Source: Pseudomonas sp. CCI4.2 (GTDB lineage: Bacteria > Pseudomonadota > Gammaproteobacteria > Pseudomonadales > Pseudomonadaceae). Taken from it: a stretch of DNA of 64,000 nt. Of the stretch, positions 1 to 9,673 are shown one piece after another (within the stretch, counting starts at the first letter, position 1; each line of letters begins with the position of its first letter). Location of the stretch: the NCBI RefSeq assembly GCF_034350045.1, contig NZ_CP133781.1, positions 5,444,501-5,508,500 on the forward strand. Reading direction: 5' to 3'. The position numbers and the translations under genes were made by a program. Below the pieces are notes generated by a model. The model did no database searches. It was not told where the DNA came from and saw only the letters and a program-made list of their open reading frames with translations.

Positions 1-107
1 CCAATGACCAACCAACAGCTTCAAGCTGAGGGCACCCAGGTCATCGTGTCGACACGTGTGTGGGTTTAAGCTCTCGGGGCATACCCCGGAAAGCGGCGCA
101 TTTTATA
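1..107 (-). promoter_or_regulatory. Putative rpsB promoter and 5' leader (divergent from map)
   Basis: On the minus strand a possible -10 TATAAA (102-107) lies 17 bases from a -35-like TTTCGT. It is followed at 75-88 by the hairpin CGGGG-CATA-CCCCG at the expected start of the transcript. In gammaproteobacteria rpsB is usually divergent from map and its long leader binds ribosomal protein S2. The rpsB gene itself would lie left of the window, so its identity is inferred from synteny. Confidence 0.4.
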
Positions 108-295
108 TCATAAAAGACCGGATAACGAAACCCGAAATAAGCGCTACGGCAAACGTGCTTTGTAACGGCGCTTCAGGCCGTTGCGACGGCTTCTTTATAG
201 GAGGAGAAAAATGCGAGGGTCACTTCGAGCCTGACGGTCTGTTAGAATCGCGTCTTTACCCGTTGAGCCGCGCTCCGTCGCGCCGAGAGAATCTT

Positions 296-1084
296 ATGAC
301 TGTCACCATCAAAACCCATGAGGACATCGAAAAGATGCGCATCGCTGGCCGTCTGGCTGCCGACGTGCTGGAAATGATCGGTAACTATGTCAAACCTGGC
401 GTGACCACCGACGAGCTGGACCGCATCTGCCATGACTTTATTGTCAACGAGCAAAAGGCGATCCCGGCCCCGCTGAACTACAAAGGTTTCCCCAAATCCA
501 TCTGCACCTCGATCAACCACGTCGTGTGCCATGGGATTCCGAACGAGAAGCCGCTCAAGGATGGGGATGTGTTGAACATCGATGTCACGGTAATCAAGGA
601 TGGCTACCACGGCGACACCAGCAAAATGTTCCACGTCGGTAAAGTGCCTGAGTGGGCTGAGCGTCTGTCCAAGATTACTCAGGAATGCATGTACAAAGGC
701 ATTGAGGTCGTGCGCCCCGGCGCTCGTCTTGGCGACATCGGCGAAGTGATCCAGAAACACGCGGAAAAGAACGGTTTTTCCGTGGTCCGCGAATACTGCG
801 GTCACGGTATCGGAACGGTCTTCCATGAAGAGCCGCAAGTACTGCACTATGGCCGCGCTGGCACCGGGATGGAATTGAAGGAAGGGATGACCTTCACCAT
901 TGAACCAATGATCAACCAAGGCCGCGCCGAAACCCGACTGTTAGGCGATGGCTGGACCGCGATCACCAAGGACCGCAAGCTGTCCGCTCAGTGGGAACAC
1001 ACTATTTTGGTCACCGCCGAAGGCTATGAAATTTTTACCCTGCGCAGCGATGACACCATTGCTCGCACGTCAGCGTCGGCATAA
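296..1084 (+). CDS. map: Methionine aminopeptidase, type I
   Basis: The 262-residue cytosolic metalloenzyme removes the initiator methionine from nascent proteins. All five type I metal ligands are visible at the expected spacing: D96, D107, H170, E203 and E234, with the motif HGIGTVFHEEP around the histidine. The open frame extends upstream to position 56, but those residues have no family resemblance and would overlap the presumed rpsB promoter. The ATG at 296 gives the normal family length. The gene is divergent from the presumed rpsB and precedes glnD, as in other Pseudomonas. The assignment is secure. Confidence 0.97.
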   Translation: MTVTIKTHEDIEKMRIAGRLAADVLEMIGNYVKPGVTTDELDRICHDFIVNEQKAIPAPLNYKGFPKSICTSINHVVCHGIPNEKPLKDGDVLNIDVTVIKDGYHGDTSKMFHVGKVPEWAERLSKITQECMYKGIEVVRPGARLGDIGEVIQKHAEKNGFSVVREYCGHGIGTVFHEEPQVLHYGRAGTGMELKEGMTFTIEPMINQGRAETRLLGDGWTAITKDRKLSAQWEHTILVTAEGYEIFTLRSDDTIARTSASA

Positions 1085-1141
1085 ATACATCCGCTAAAAC
1101 TCGTCGATAAAAACTCCAGACAATAAAAGGAAAGCTGTTCG

Positions 1142-3841
1142 ATGCCGCAGGTGGATCCAGAGTTATTCGACCGCGGCCAGTTCCAGGCAGAACTGGCGTT
1201 GAAAGCAAGCCCTATTGCCGCTTTCAAGAAAGCCATCCGCCAGGCCAGGGAGGTTCTGGACGACCGCTTTCGTTCGGGTCGCGATATACGGCGCCTGATC
1301 GAGGACCGCGCCTGGTTTGTCGACAACATCCTGCAACAGGCCTGGGACCATTTTGACTGGAGCGAAGAAGCCGACATCGCGCTGCTGGCAGTGGGCGGTT
1401 ACGGGCGCGGGGAACTGCATCCGTATTCGGACATTGACCTGCTGATTCTGCTCGACAGCGCCGACCACGAAGTTTTCCGCGAATCCATCGAGCGTTTTCT
1501 GACGCTACTGTGGGACATCGGCCTGGAAGTTGGCCAAAGCGTTCGCTCGGTGGACGAGTGCGCTCAGGAAGCTTTGGCCGACCTGACCGTCATCACCAAC
1601 CTCATGGAAAGCCGCACCATTGCCGGTCCTGAACACTTGCGTCGACGCATGCTTGAAGTCACCAGCCCCGAAAGAATGTGGCCGAGCAAAGAGTTCTTCC
1701 TGGCCAAACGCGCCGAGCAGAAAACGCGCCATCACAAATACAACGACACCGAATACAACCTCGAGCCGAACGTCAAAGGGTCTCCCGGCGGCTTACGTGA
1801 TATCCAGACCATTCTTTGGGTAGCCCGCCGCCAGTACGGCACCTTGAATCTGCACGCGCTGGCAGACGAAGGCTTTTTGCTGGAAAGCGAAAACAACCTG
1901 CTCGCTTCGTCCCAGGAATTCCTGTGGAAAGTGCGCTACGCCTTGCACATGCTTGCCGGGCGCTCAGAGGATCGATTGCTGTTCGACCATCAAGGCAGCA
2001 TCGCCGGCCTGCTGGGCTACGAAGACAGCGATGCTAAATTAGCCATCGAACGCTTCATGCAGAAGTATTACCGCGTGGTCATCAGCATCGCCCAACTCAG
2101 CGAACTGATCATTCAGCATTTTGACGAAGTCATTCTTTCGCCGGACGAAAGCGGTAACACCCAACCGATCAACTCAAGATTTCAGTTGCACGATGGCTTC
2201 ATCGAGGCGACGCACCCGAACGTGTTCGCGCGCACGCCGTTTGCGATGATTGAAATCTTTGTGCTCTTGGCTCAACGCCCGGAAATAAAAGGGGTTCGCG
2301 CCGACACCATTCGTTTGTTGCGCGAAAACCGGTATTTGATCAACGATGAATTCCGCCACGACATTCGCATTACCAGCCTTTTCATTGAGCTGTTCAAGTG
2401 TGAGTTCGGCATCCACCGCAACCTTCGGCGGATGAACCGCTATGGCATTCTCGGTCTGTACCTGCCCGAGTTTGGCCATATCGTCGGCCAAATGCAGCAC
2501 GACCTGTTCCACATCTACACGGTCGATGCCCACACGCTTAACCTGATCAAGCACCTGCGCAAGCTGCAGTACACACAGTCCTCGGACAAGTTTCAGCTCG
2601 CCAGCAAAATCATGGGCAAACTGCCCAAACCCGAGCTTATATACTTGGCCGGGCTTTATCACGACATTGGCAAAGGCCGTGGCGGCGATCACTCCGAGCT
2701 GGGCGCGATCGATGCCGAAGCCTTTGGTCAGCGTCATCACTTGCCGGTCTGGGACACGCGCCTGATCGTCTGGCTGGTACAGAACCACTTAGTGATGTCG
2801 ACCACTGCCCAGCGCAAGGACCTGTCGGACCCGCAGGTCATTCATGACTTCGGGCTGCTGGTCAGTGATGAAGTCCACCTAGACTACCTGTATGTGCTGA
2901 CTGTCGCCGACATCAACGCGACCAACCCGACGCTCTGGAATTCTTGGCGCGCCAGTTTATTGCGCCAGCTGTACACCGAGACCAAGCGGGCCTTGCGTCG
3001 CGGCTTGGAAAACCCAGTCGACCGAGAAGAGCAGATTCGGCGCACACAAAGTGCAGCGCTGGATATTCTGGTGCATAACGGTACTGACCCGGACGACGTC
3101 GAACAACTCTGGTCTCAGTTGGGCGATGACTACTTCCTGCGTCACACGGCTGGCGATGTGGCTTGGCACAGCGATGCCATTTTGCGACAGCCTGCTGACG
3201 GCGGCCCCCTGGTACTCATGAGGGAGACCACCCAGCGTGAGTTCGAAGGCGGCACGCAGATTTTCATCTACGCCCCCGACCAGCATGATTTCTTTGCGGT
3301 AACCGTGGCGGCCATGGATCAGCTCAACCTGAACATTCATGACGCCCGCGTTATTACGTCCAGCAGCCAGTTCACCCTCGACACTTACATCGTGCTCGAC
3401 GCCGACGGCGGCTCGATCGGGGATAACCCGGAGCGCATCAAGAAAATCCGTGACGGCCTGACCGATGCCCTGCGCAACCCAGACGATTACCCGACCATCA
3501 TCAAGCGCCGGGTGCCGCGTCAGCTCAAGCATTTTGCGTTTGCCCCTCAGGTCACGATTCTCACCGACGCCCAGCGCCCAGTGACGATTCTGGAATTGAG
3601 CGCTCCGGATCGACCGGGCTTGCTGGCACGGATCGGCAAGATCTTCCTGGATTTCGACCTGTCGTTGCAGAACGCGAAAATTGCCACGCTGGGTGAGCGG
3701 GTAGAAGACGTGTTCTTTATTACGGACGCGAACAATCAACCACTGTCCGACCCGGAACTGTGCATTCGATTACAAGATGCCATCGTCGAGCAGCTTAACG
3801 TCAGCTACGAACCTCACGGCGAGATGCGCCTCAGTATCTGA
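1142..3841 (+). CDS. glnD: Bifunctional [protein-PII] uridylyltransferase/uridylyl-removing enzyme
   Basis: GlnD senses glutamine and uridylylates or deuridylylates the PII protein GlnB/GlnK, setting nitrogen control. The 899-residue protein has the full domain order. A nucleotidyltransferase carries GGYGRGELHPYSDIDL (residues 85-100; D97 and D99 are the likely metal ligands). An HD phosphohydrolase carries YHDIGKGRGG (H507, D508). Two C-terminal ACT domains follow, at roughly 710-790 and 820-899. It starts 57 bases after map with the ribosome-binding site AAAGGAAAG, and is intact and of normal length. Confidence 0.97.
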   Translation: MPQVDPELFDRGQFQAELALKASPIAAFKKAIRQAREVLDDRFRSGRDIRRLIEDRAWFVDNILQQAWDHFDWSEEADIALLAVGGYGRGELHPYSDIDLLILLDSADHEVFRESIERFLTLLWDIGLEVGQSVRSVDECAQEALADLTVITNLMESRTIAGPEHLRRRMLEVTSPERMWPSKEFFLAKRAEQKTRHHKYNDTEYNLEPNVKGSPGGLRDIQTILWVARRQYGTLNLHALADEGFLLESENNLLASSQEFLWKVRYALHMLAGRSEDRLLFDHQGSIAGLLGYEDSDAKLAIERFMQKYYRVVISIAQLSELIIQHFDEVILSPDESGNTQPINSRFQLHDGFIEATHPNVFARTPFAMIEIFVLLAQRPEIKGVRADTIRLLRENRYLINDEFRHDIRITSLFIELFKCEFGIHRNLRRMNRYGILGLYLPEFGHIVGQMQHDLFHIYTVDAHTLNLIKHLRKLQYTQSSDKFQLASKIMGKLPKPELIYLAGLYHDIGKGRGGDHSELGAIDAEAFGQRHHLPVWDTRLIVWLVQNHLVMSTTAQRKDLSDPQVIHDFGLLVSDEVHLDYLYVLTVADINATNPTLWNSWRASLLRQLYTETKRALRRGLENPVDREEQIRRTQSAALDILVHNGTDPDDVEQLWSQLGDDYFLRHTAGDVAWHSDAILRQPADGGPLVLMRETTQREFEGGTQIFIYAPDQHDFFAVTVAAMDQLNLNIHDARVITSSSQFTLDTYIVLDADGGSIGDNPERIKKIRDGLTDALRNPDDYPTIIKRRVPRQLKHFAFAPQVTILTDAQRPVTILELSAPDRPGLLARIGKIFLDFDLSLQNAKIATLGERVEDVFFITDANNQPLSDPELCIRLQDAIVEQLNVSYEPHGEMRLSI

Positions 3842-3908
3842 CGCCCGCCTTCTATGATTCGACTCAACGGCGCCCACGGGGCGCCACGCTTATTGAGACC
3901 TTGCGCCC

Positions 3909-5102
3909 ATGAATAACGCCCTGCAGCAGCTTCAGCCCTACCCGTTCGAAAAGCTCCGCGTCCTGCTAGGCAGCGTGACCCCCAATCCCGACAAGCGCCC
4001 GGTTGCGTTGTCCATTGGCGAACCCAAACACCGCTCACCGGCGTTCGTCGCTCAAGCACTGGCCGCTAATCTCGACCAAATGGCGGTGTACCCGACGACG
4101 CTCGGCATTGCGGCATTGCGCGAAGCGATTACGGCTTGGTGCGAACGGCGTTTTGGTGTCCCTGCTGGCTGGCTTGACCCGGCACGCAATGTGTTGCCGG
4201 TCAACGGCACCCGTGAAGCGCTGTTTGCATTCACTCAAACCGTGGTCAACCGCAGCGACGACGGCTTGGTGATCAGCCCAAACCCGTTTTACCAAATCTA
4301 TGAAGGCGCGGCGTTCCTTGCCGGAGCGCAGCCGCATTACTTGCCGTGCCTGGCCGAGAACGGCTTTAACCCGGATTTCGACGCTGTTTCTGCGGATGTC
4401 TGGAAGCGCTGCCAGATTCTGTTTCTCTGCTCGCCTGGCAATCCAACGGGCGCATTGGTGCCGCTGGAAACACTGAAAAAGTTGATCGCACTGGCCGATG
4501 AGCACGATTTCGTGATTGCAGCGGACGAGTGCTACAGCGAATTGTATTTCGACGAAGCGACGCCGCCCGCCGGCCTGCTGAGTGCTTGCGTCGCATTGGG
4601 TCGCAAGGATTTCAAACGCTGCGTGGTGTTCCACAGTTTGTCTAAGCGTTCAAACCTGCCCGGTTTGCGTTCGGGCTTTGTGGCAGGTGATGCCGATATC
4701 CTTAAAGCATTTCTGCTGTATCGGACCTACCACGGCTGCGCGATGCCGGTGCAAACTCAATTGGCGAGCCTTGCTGCCTGGAATGACGAGGAGCACGTTC
4801 GCGCCAACCGGACGTTGTATCGGGAGAAGTTTGAGGCAGTACTGGCGATACTCGCCCCGGTGCTTGATGTGCAGCGCCCGGACGGTGGTTTCTACCTGTG
4901 GCCGAATGTCGGGACTGACGATGCCGAGTTTTGCCGCGATCTGTTTGTGGCCCAGCACGTGACTGTTGTGCCGGGCTCATACCTGTCCCGGGAAGTGAAC
5001 GGCTTCAACCCAGGCGCCGGACGCATACGCATGGCACTGGTGGCTCCGCTGGCCGAGTGCGTCGAAGCAGCAGAACGGATTCGGGACTTTATCAACGGCT
5101 AA
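3909..5102 (+). CDS. dapC: Succinyldiaminopimelate transaminase
   Basis: This fold-type I PLP aminotransferase of 397 residues makes N-succinyl-LL-2,6-diaminopimelate in the lysine/peptidoglycan pathway. The PLP lysine is K246 in SLSKRSNLPGLRSGF, and the CSPGNPTG and AADECYSELYFD motifs of the subgroup are present. Its position after glnD and upstream of dapD matches the P. aeruginosa arrangement, which separates DapC from generic class I aminotransferases. dapD and dapE are also in this window. The gene converges on the antiporter gene across a REPIN. Confidence 0.93.
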   Translation: MNNALQQLQPYPFEKLRVLLGSVTPNPDKRPVALSIGEPKHRSPAFVAQALAANLDQMAVYPTTLGIAALREAITAWCERRFGVPAGWLDPARNVLPVNGTREALFAFTQTVVNRSDDGLVISPNPFYQIYEGAAFLAGAQPHYLPCLAENGFNPDFDAVSADVWKRCQILFLCSPGNPTGALVPLETLKKLIALADEHDFVIAADECYSELYFDEATPPAGLLSACVALGRKDFKRCVVFHSLSKRSNLPGLRSGFVAGDADILKAFLLYRTYHGCAMPVQTQLASLAAWNDEEHVRANRTLYREKFEAVLAILAPVLDVQRPDGGFYLWPNVGTDDAEFCRDLFVAQHVTVVPGSYLSREVNGFNPGAGRIRMALVAPLAECVEAAERIRDFING

Positions 5103-5149
5103 TGGACGCAACTCCAGTACAGATTGCTTGCTGAATACCGGGCAAGCCA

Positions 5150-5228
5150 TTCGCAGGCAAGCCTGCTCCCACGGTGGCTACACATTTGTGCCTAGCACAA
5201 ATCCCGTGGGAGCAGGCTTGCCTGCGAA
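5150..5228. repeat. REPIN, family A (AGGCAAGCCT core) with nested hairpin
   Basis: Two perfect inverted copies of a 25-base REP unit (5150-5174 and 5204-5228) flank a spacer. The spacer holds a second palindrome, ATTTGTG-CCTAG-CACAAAT, at 5184-5202. The whole element could fold into a long cruciform or RNA hairpin and sits between the convergent ends of dapC and the antiporter. A solo copy of the same unit lies at 54247-54270. Confidence 0.85.
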
Positions 5229-5251
5229 GGTGTCGCCAAGACCAACATCCA

Positions 5252-6904
5252 TCAGTTAATAGCCCCCAGATTCGCCTCACTCAGGTCAAGTTCTCCAAGC
5301 ACCTGGCGTAGCACGTCATCGCCGATTCGGTGATGCCGGCGCAGGCTATACAGCTCCAGACGCTGCGCACGCAGGGCATGCAAGCGAAGCCGGCGCTCTA
5401 GCTGGTCCATTTGCCACGCCAGTGCTTGCGCTTCGGAGGTGTCGTTGAACACGTCCAACTGATGACGATACTCCGTCATGATCCGCGCTTTGACTTCCAT
5501 CGCCAATGCCGCTTGGGTCGCATCCAGTTTGCCGCCTTTGTCCGGGGGTTCTTCAACCTCCAAGGCGTGAATCGCCGCTTCAGCCGTGCGCTTCCAGGTT
5601 TCTCGCACCTCGCGCTTCATGGCGTGATCTGGACCTTTGACCACCCCGCGCAGCAATAGCGGTAGGGCAATGCAGGCCGAAATCAACGACAGCAAAATCA
5701 CCCCCGCCGCGATAAAGATCAGCAAATCCCGCTCGGGGAATTCCACCCCGGCACTGATCAGCAACGGCACTGATAACACGCCCGCTAAGGTGACGGCACC
5801 GCGAATACCCCCCATCGTCAACAGCCACGCCGAACGGGCCGTCAGCTCGAGCCCTGAATGGCCGTGACCATGACCACGCCAGCGACGGATACCCGCCATC
5901 AGCCGCCAAACGCTCTGCACCCACACATAGCGCAGCACCAACAGCACCAGAAAAATCATCAACACGTCGAGACTGCGCCACAACAGCATCGGCCACAGTG
6001 AGACTTCGTGGCTGGCAACCGCCTTGATAATGTCCGGTAACTGCAAGCCCAGCAGCAGAAAGATCAAGCCGTTGAAGGCGAATTCCAGCAACGCCCATAC
6101 GCTGCGGTTGAGCAAGCGCGTGCTGGTTTGGCGCGGCAACAGGTCCACCCAGCTTTGCATCATGCCCGCGGTCACTGCCGATAGAATCCCGGACGCGCCC
6201 AAGCGTTCAGCCAGCACATAGGCCGCGAACGGCAGCAACAACATGAACACCACATGGGTCGCGGGGTCGTCCCACCCCCGGGCGACCATCCAACTGCGCA
6301 GTCTGCCGACCAACCAACTCAGCGCCACGCCGATGGCCAGACCACCGCAGGCCACCAGAACAAACGTCAGGCTGGCATCGGCCAACGAAAAAACACCGGT
6401 TACAGCGGCGACCAAGGCGAACTTGAACGTCACCAGACCCGTGGCATCGTTCATCAGCGCCTCGCCCTGCAACATGTGCATGATCGGCCCCGGCAATCGA
6501 TCTTGAGCAATGGCTGACACTGCCACGGCGTCCGTTGGCGACAACACAGCCGCCAGTGCAAAGGCCACCGGCAACGGGATTGTCGGCAGCAACCAGTGAA
6601 TAAAAAACCCGGCCCCCAGCACGGTGAACAGCACTAACCCCACGGCCAAGGTAAAGATGGCCCCACGAAACCGCCATAACTCACGCTTGGGCATGCGCCA
6701 ACCATCAGAAAACAGCAGCGGAGGCAAAAACAGGAATAAAAACAGTTCAGGGTCCAGCGCGACGTGCAACCCCAGGGTCGGCACGGCTAACGATGCGCCA
6801 GCAATAATCTGCAGCAACGGCAGCGGCACCGGGATCAATCGTGCGACCAGTCGGGAAACGCCGACCAGCATTAACAAAATCAGGACGGTGTAGGCGGTTT
6901 GCAT
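5252..6904 (-). CDS. CPA1-family Na+/H+ antiporter
   Basis: The 550-residue protein begins directly with hydrophobic segments and carries about 11-12 predicted membrane helices over its first 400 residues. Family motifs are visible: FLFLPPLLFSDGWRMPKREL near residue 60 and the ion-binding region LSPTDAVAVSAI near residue 125, with later GGIRGAVTLAG. A charged cytoplasmic tail of about 150 residues follows, with coiled-coil-like runs (EAQALAWQMDQLERRL). It exchanges sodium (or potassium) for protons across the inner membrane. The family is clear but the exact ion specificity is not. It is transcribed toward dapC and stands alone. Confidence 0.9.
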   Translation of the reverse strand: MQTAYTVLILLMLVGVSRLVARLIPVPLPLLQIIAGASLAVPTLGLHVALDPELFLFLFLPPLLFSDGWRMPKRELWRFRGAIFTLAVGLVLFTVLGAGFFIHWLLPTIPLPVAFALAAVLSPTDAVAVSAIAQDRLPGPIMHMLQGEALMNDATGLVTFKFALVAAVTGVFSLADASLTFVLVACGGLAIGVALSWLVGRLRSWMVARGWDDPATHVVFMLLLPFAAYVLAERLGASGILSAVTAGMMQSWVDLLPRQTSTRLLNRSVWALLEFAFNGLIFLLLGLQLPDIIKAVASHEVSLWPMLLWRSLDVLMIFLVLLVLRYVWVQSVWRLMAGIRRWRGHGHGHSGLELTARSAWLLTMGGIRGAVTLAGVLSVPLLISAGVEFPERDLLIFIAAGVILLSLISACIALPLLLRGVVKGPDHAMKREVRETWKRTAEAAIHALEVEEPPDKGGKLDATQAALAMEVKARIMTEYRHQLDVFNDTSEAQALAWQMDQLERRLRLHALRAQRLELYSLRRHHRIGDDVLRQVLGELDLSEANLGAIN

Positions 6905-7511
6905 TAATACGGCTTCCCGATTCGTTAACTAACTCCGATCACCTGCCCCAGCTAATCACACTCTTACGCAGGTCAGCCTATCGAAGGACCCGCAACAAGC
7001 GTCGCACGTACGGGGTAACACCTGCAAACCAGAATAAATAGCCTTAAGCCCCTACATAGCACGCTATTAAACCTGTTGTTTAAACAACCCAAGCGGCTAT
7101 AGGACGTTACACGCTACACGCCAATGGACCTGTAGCCTTTCTGCCGACAGTTACTGTTCAGGTTCGAACTGTTAGTGTCTGCGGAGGCAATCCACGAACA
7201 AAACCTGTGCATCGCAGAAAATCTAAAATAGTTGACACCCGCGCCAATTATCTGATTTAGGCCTGTATAGCCCAATGAATACTGGGCTAACCCGCTGTTA
7301 TCTGAACAGTGCACGAACGTACCGGAAGGTGCGGAATGTAAACGCAATTTTCACCAGCCCCGAACTATGCTTCACTACACCGATATTTCGAGGGTCGGTT
7401 AACGTTTCGGCTAATACAGCCTCGTTTTTCCAACAAATAGACAGTTGATCACTGGGCATTGCGCACGGCTTGTATGTACGGCCGCAATGTCTTCCTGCAC
7501 CAGAGGGTCCC
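6905..7511. other. 607-base gene-free region upstream of arnB
   Basis: No convincing gene is present. The region looks more AT-rich than its surroundings. It contains the 14-base perfect palindrome GTTGTTTAAACAAC at 7075-7088 and a seven-base-pair hairpin TAGCCCA-8-TGGGCTA at 7268-7289. It must carry the arn promoter, and probably PhoP/PmrA-type control by analogy with other Pseudomonas. I could not place an unambiguous -10/-35 pair or a tandem PmrA box. Confidence 0.6.
7075..7088. promoter_or_regulatory. Perfect 14-base palindrome upstream of arn operon
   Basis: GTTGTTTAAACAAC reads the same on both strands and sits about 420 bases before arnB. The half-site resembles the GTTTA element of PhoP boxes, but there is no direct repeat at 11-base spacing. 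The role as an operator is therefore only a guess. Confidence 0.3.
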
Positions 7512-8660
7512 ATGAGTCAAAGTTTCCTTCCGTTTTCCCGCCCAAGTATTGGCGACGAGGAAATAGCCGCCGTAGAGCAGGTACTTCGCTCCGGCTGGAT
7601 TACCACCGGCCCGAAAAGTCAGGAACTTGAGCAGCAGTTCGCCGAACGCGTAGGCAGCCTTCATGCCGTGGCGCTTTCTTCGGCGACCGGCGCGATGCAC
7701 GTCACCCTGTTGGCGCTGGGTATTGGCCCAGGCGATGAAGTCATCACGCCGTCGCAAACATGGGTATCTACCGCGAACATGATTTGCTTGCTGGGCGCGA
7801 CGCCGGTGTTTGTCGATGTAGACCGCGATACGCTGATGAGTGACGTTTCTGCCATCGAAGCGGCCATCACGCCACGCACCAAAGCCATTATTCCAGTGCA
7901 CTACGCCGGGGCTGCTTACGACCTCGATCCGTTGTACGCCCTTGCCGATCGTCACGGCATCACCGTGATTGAAGACGCTGCTCACGCGGCAGGCACGGTG
8001 TACCGTGGCCGCCCGGTCGGCGCCAAAGGCACGGCGATCTTTTCGTTCCACGCGATAAAGAACATGACCTGCGCCGAAGGCGCGATGTTCGTCAGTGACG
8101 ACGAAAAGCTCGCCAATCGCGTACGGACGCTCAAATTCCACGGCCTGGGCGTCGATGCCTATGACCGCATGACCCATGGCCGCAAACCCCAGGCAATGGT
8201 TATCGAGCCTGGTTTCAAGTACAACCTGGCCGACATGAACGCAGCCATTGCGCTGGTGCAATTGCAGCGCTTGGACGACATCAACGCCAAGCGCGAAGTA
8301 CTGGCCCAGGCTTACCTGAAACGCCTGTCGGGGTTACCAGTACAACCGCTGCACCTGCCGCAGTATCCGCAGCAACACGCCTGGCACTTATTCATCCTGC
8401 GCATCGACGCCGAGCAATGCGGCATTGACCGTGAGGCCTTTATGAAAGGCCTGCAGGAACAGAATATCGGCAGCGGCATTCACTTTGTCGCCACCCACAT
8501 GCACACCTATTACCGTCAACGTTTCCCGGATGTTCATTTGCCCAACACCGAGTGGAACTCCGCACGTCTGTGCTCAATCCCGCTGTTCCCTGACATGAGC
8601 CTCGACGACGTCGAGCGGGTCGCCAGCGCCATTGAAACTACTCTTGGAAAGCGCCTGTGA
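7512..8660 (+). CDS. arnB: UDP-4-amino-4-deoxy-L-arabinose--oxoglutarate aminotransferase
   Basis: ArnB transfers an amino group from glutamate to UDP-Ara4O to give UDP-L-Ara4N, the sugar later attached to lipid A. The 382-residue protein belongs to the DegT/DnrJ/EryC1 PLP family. The Schiff-base lysine is K183 in FSFHAIKNMTCAEG, and PSQTWVSTANM and EDAAHAAG are typical of the family. The frame opens at 7470, but the ATG at 7512 has a GAGG ribosome-binding site and the family N-terminus. It is first in an operon whose later junctions all overlap. Confidence 0.96.
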   Translation: MSQSFLPFSRPSIGDEEIAAVEQVLRSGWITTGPKSQELEQQFAERVGSLHAVALSSATGAMHVTLLALGIGPGDEVITPSQTWVSTANMICLLGATPVFVDVDRDTLMSDVSAIEAAITPRTKAIIPVHYAGAAYDLDPLYALADRHGITVIEDAAHAAGTVYRGRPVGAKGTAIFSFHAIKNMTCAEGAMFVSDDEKLANRVRTLKFHGLGVDAYDRMTHGRKPQAMVIEPGFKYNLADMNAAIALVQLQRLDDINAKREVLAQAYLKRLSGLPVQPLHLPQYPQQHAWHLFILRIDAEQCGIDREAFMKGLQEQNIGSGIHFVATHMHTYYRQRFPDVHLPNTEWNSARLCSIPLFPDMSLDDVERVASAIETTLGKRL

Positions 8661-9673
8661 GACCTTATCCGATTCAATTCGTGTCGATCGTTATCCCGGT
8701 CTACAACGAAGAGGAAAGCCTGCCTGAACTGCTGCGCCGCACCGAAGCCGCTTGCGCCCAACTTTCTTATGGGTTCGAGATTGTGTTGGTCGACGACGGC
8801 AGCCGAGACGAATCCGCGCAGATTCTGCAGGACGCCTCCGAGCAAGAAGGCAGCCATATCGTTGCCGTGATCCTCAATCGCAACTATGGTCAACACGCCG
8901 CGATCATGGCGGGCTTTGAACAATGCAAGGGCGATGTAATCATCACGCTTGACGCTGACCTGCAAAACCCGCCGGAAGAAATTCCGCGCTTGGTAGAACA
9001 GGCAGCTCTGGGTTACGACGTAGTCGGCACCGTGCGCAGCAACCGTCAAGATTCTGCCTGGCGCCGCTGGCCTTCGCGACTGATTAATCTGGCGGTTCAA
9101 CGTTCCACGGGTGTCGCCATGAGTGACTACGGCTGCATGCTGCGGGCTTATCGCCGGTCCGTTGTAGACGCCATGCTCGCCTGCCGCGAGCGCAGCACCT
9201 TCATCCCGATTCTCGCCAACAGCTTCGCGCGCCACACCACTGAAGTGGTTGTGCAGCATGCCGAACGTGAACACGGCGACTCGAAATACAGCACCATGCG
9301 CCTGATCAATCTAATGTTCGATCTGATCACCTGCATGACCACCACCCCCCTTCGCTTGCTGAGCATTATCGGTTTCAGCATGGCGTTATTGGGCGGTCTC
9401 TTCGCCATTATGCTGATCATCTTGCGCTTGATGTTCGGCGCAGTCTGGGCCGGTGACGGCTCCTTCGTTTTGTTCGCGGTACTGTTCGTGTTTACCGGTG
9501 GCCAGTTCATTGGCATGGGGCTGCTGGGTGAATACCTCGGCCGCATGTACAGCGATGTTCGGGCCCGCCCGCGCTTTTTCATCGAGAAAGTGCTGCGCAG
9601 CCAACCGGTCACGTCTTCCGTTAGCGTTAGCGACTCAAAAGAATCTTCATCTTCTACTCAGGTCACGTTATGA
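8657..9673 (+). CDS. arnC: Undecaprenyl-phosphate 4-deoxy-4-formamido-L-arabinose transferase
   Basis: ArnC moves formylated Ara4N from UDP to undecaprenyl phosphate on the cytoplasmic face of the inner membrane. The 338-residue GT2 enzyme starts with VSIVIPVYNEEESLPELL and carries the DDGS and DADLQ motifs. Two C-terminal membrane helices follow, at about residues 233-260 and 270-292. Translation starts at GTG 8657 and overlaps the arnB stop by four bases, so it is likely translationally coupled. The family and operon position are unambiguous. Confidence 0.95.
   Translation: MRPYPIQFVSIVIPVYNEEESLPELLRRTEAACAQLSYGFEIVLVDDGSRDESAQILQDASEQEGSHIVAVILNRNYGQHAAIMAGFEQCKGDVIITLDADLQNPPEEIPRLVEQAALGYDVVGTVRSNRQDSAWRRWPSRLINLAVQRSTGVAMSDYGCMLRAYRRSVVDAMLACRERSTFIPILANSFARHTTEVVVQHAEREHGDSKYSTMRLINLMFDLITCMTTTPLRLLSIIGFSMALLGGLFAIMLIILRLMFGAVWAGDGSFVLFAVLFVFTGGQFIGMGLLGEYLGRMYSDVRARPRFFIEKVLRSQPVTSSVSVSDSKESSSSTQVTL

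Noticed and set aside
242..919. A 225-codon minus-strand frame over map
   Set aside because: It is antisense to methionine aminopeptidase and has no independent support.
7114..7513. Two short minus-strand frames in the arn upstream gap
   Set aside because: They are 71-77 codons, lack ribosome-binding sites and have no recognisable composition or motif.
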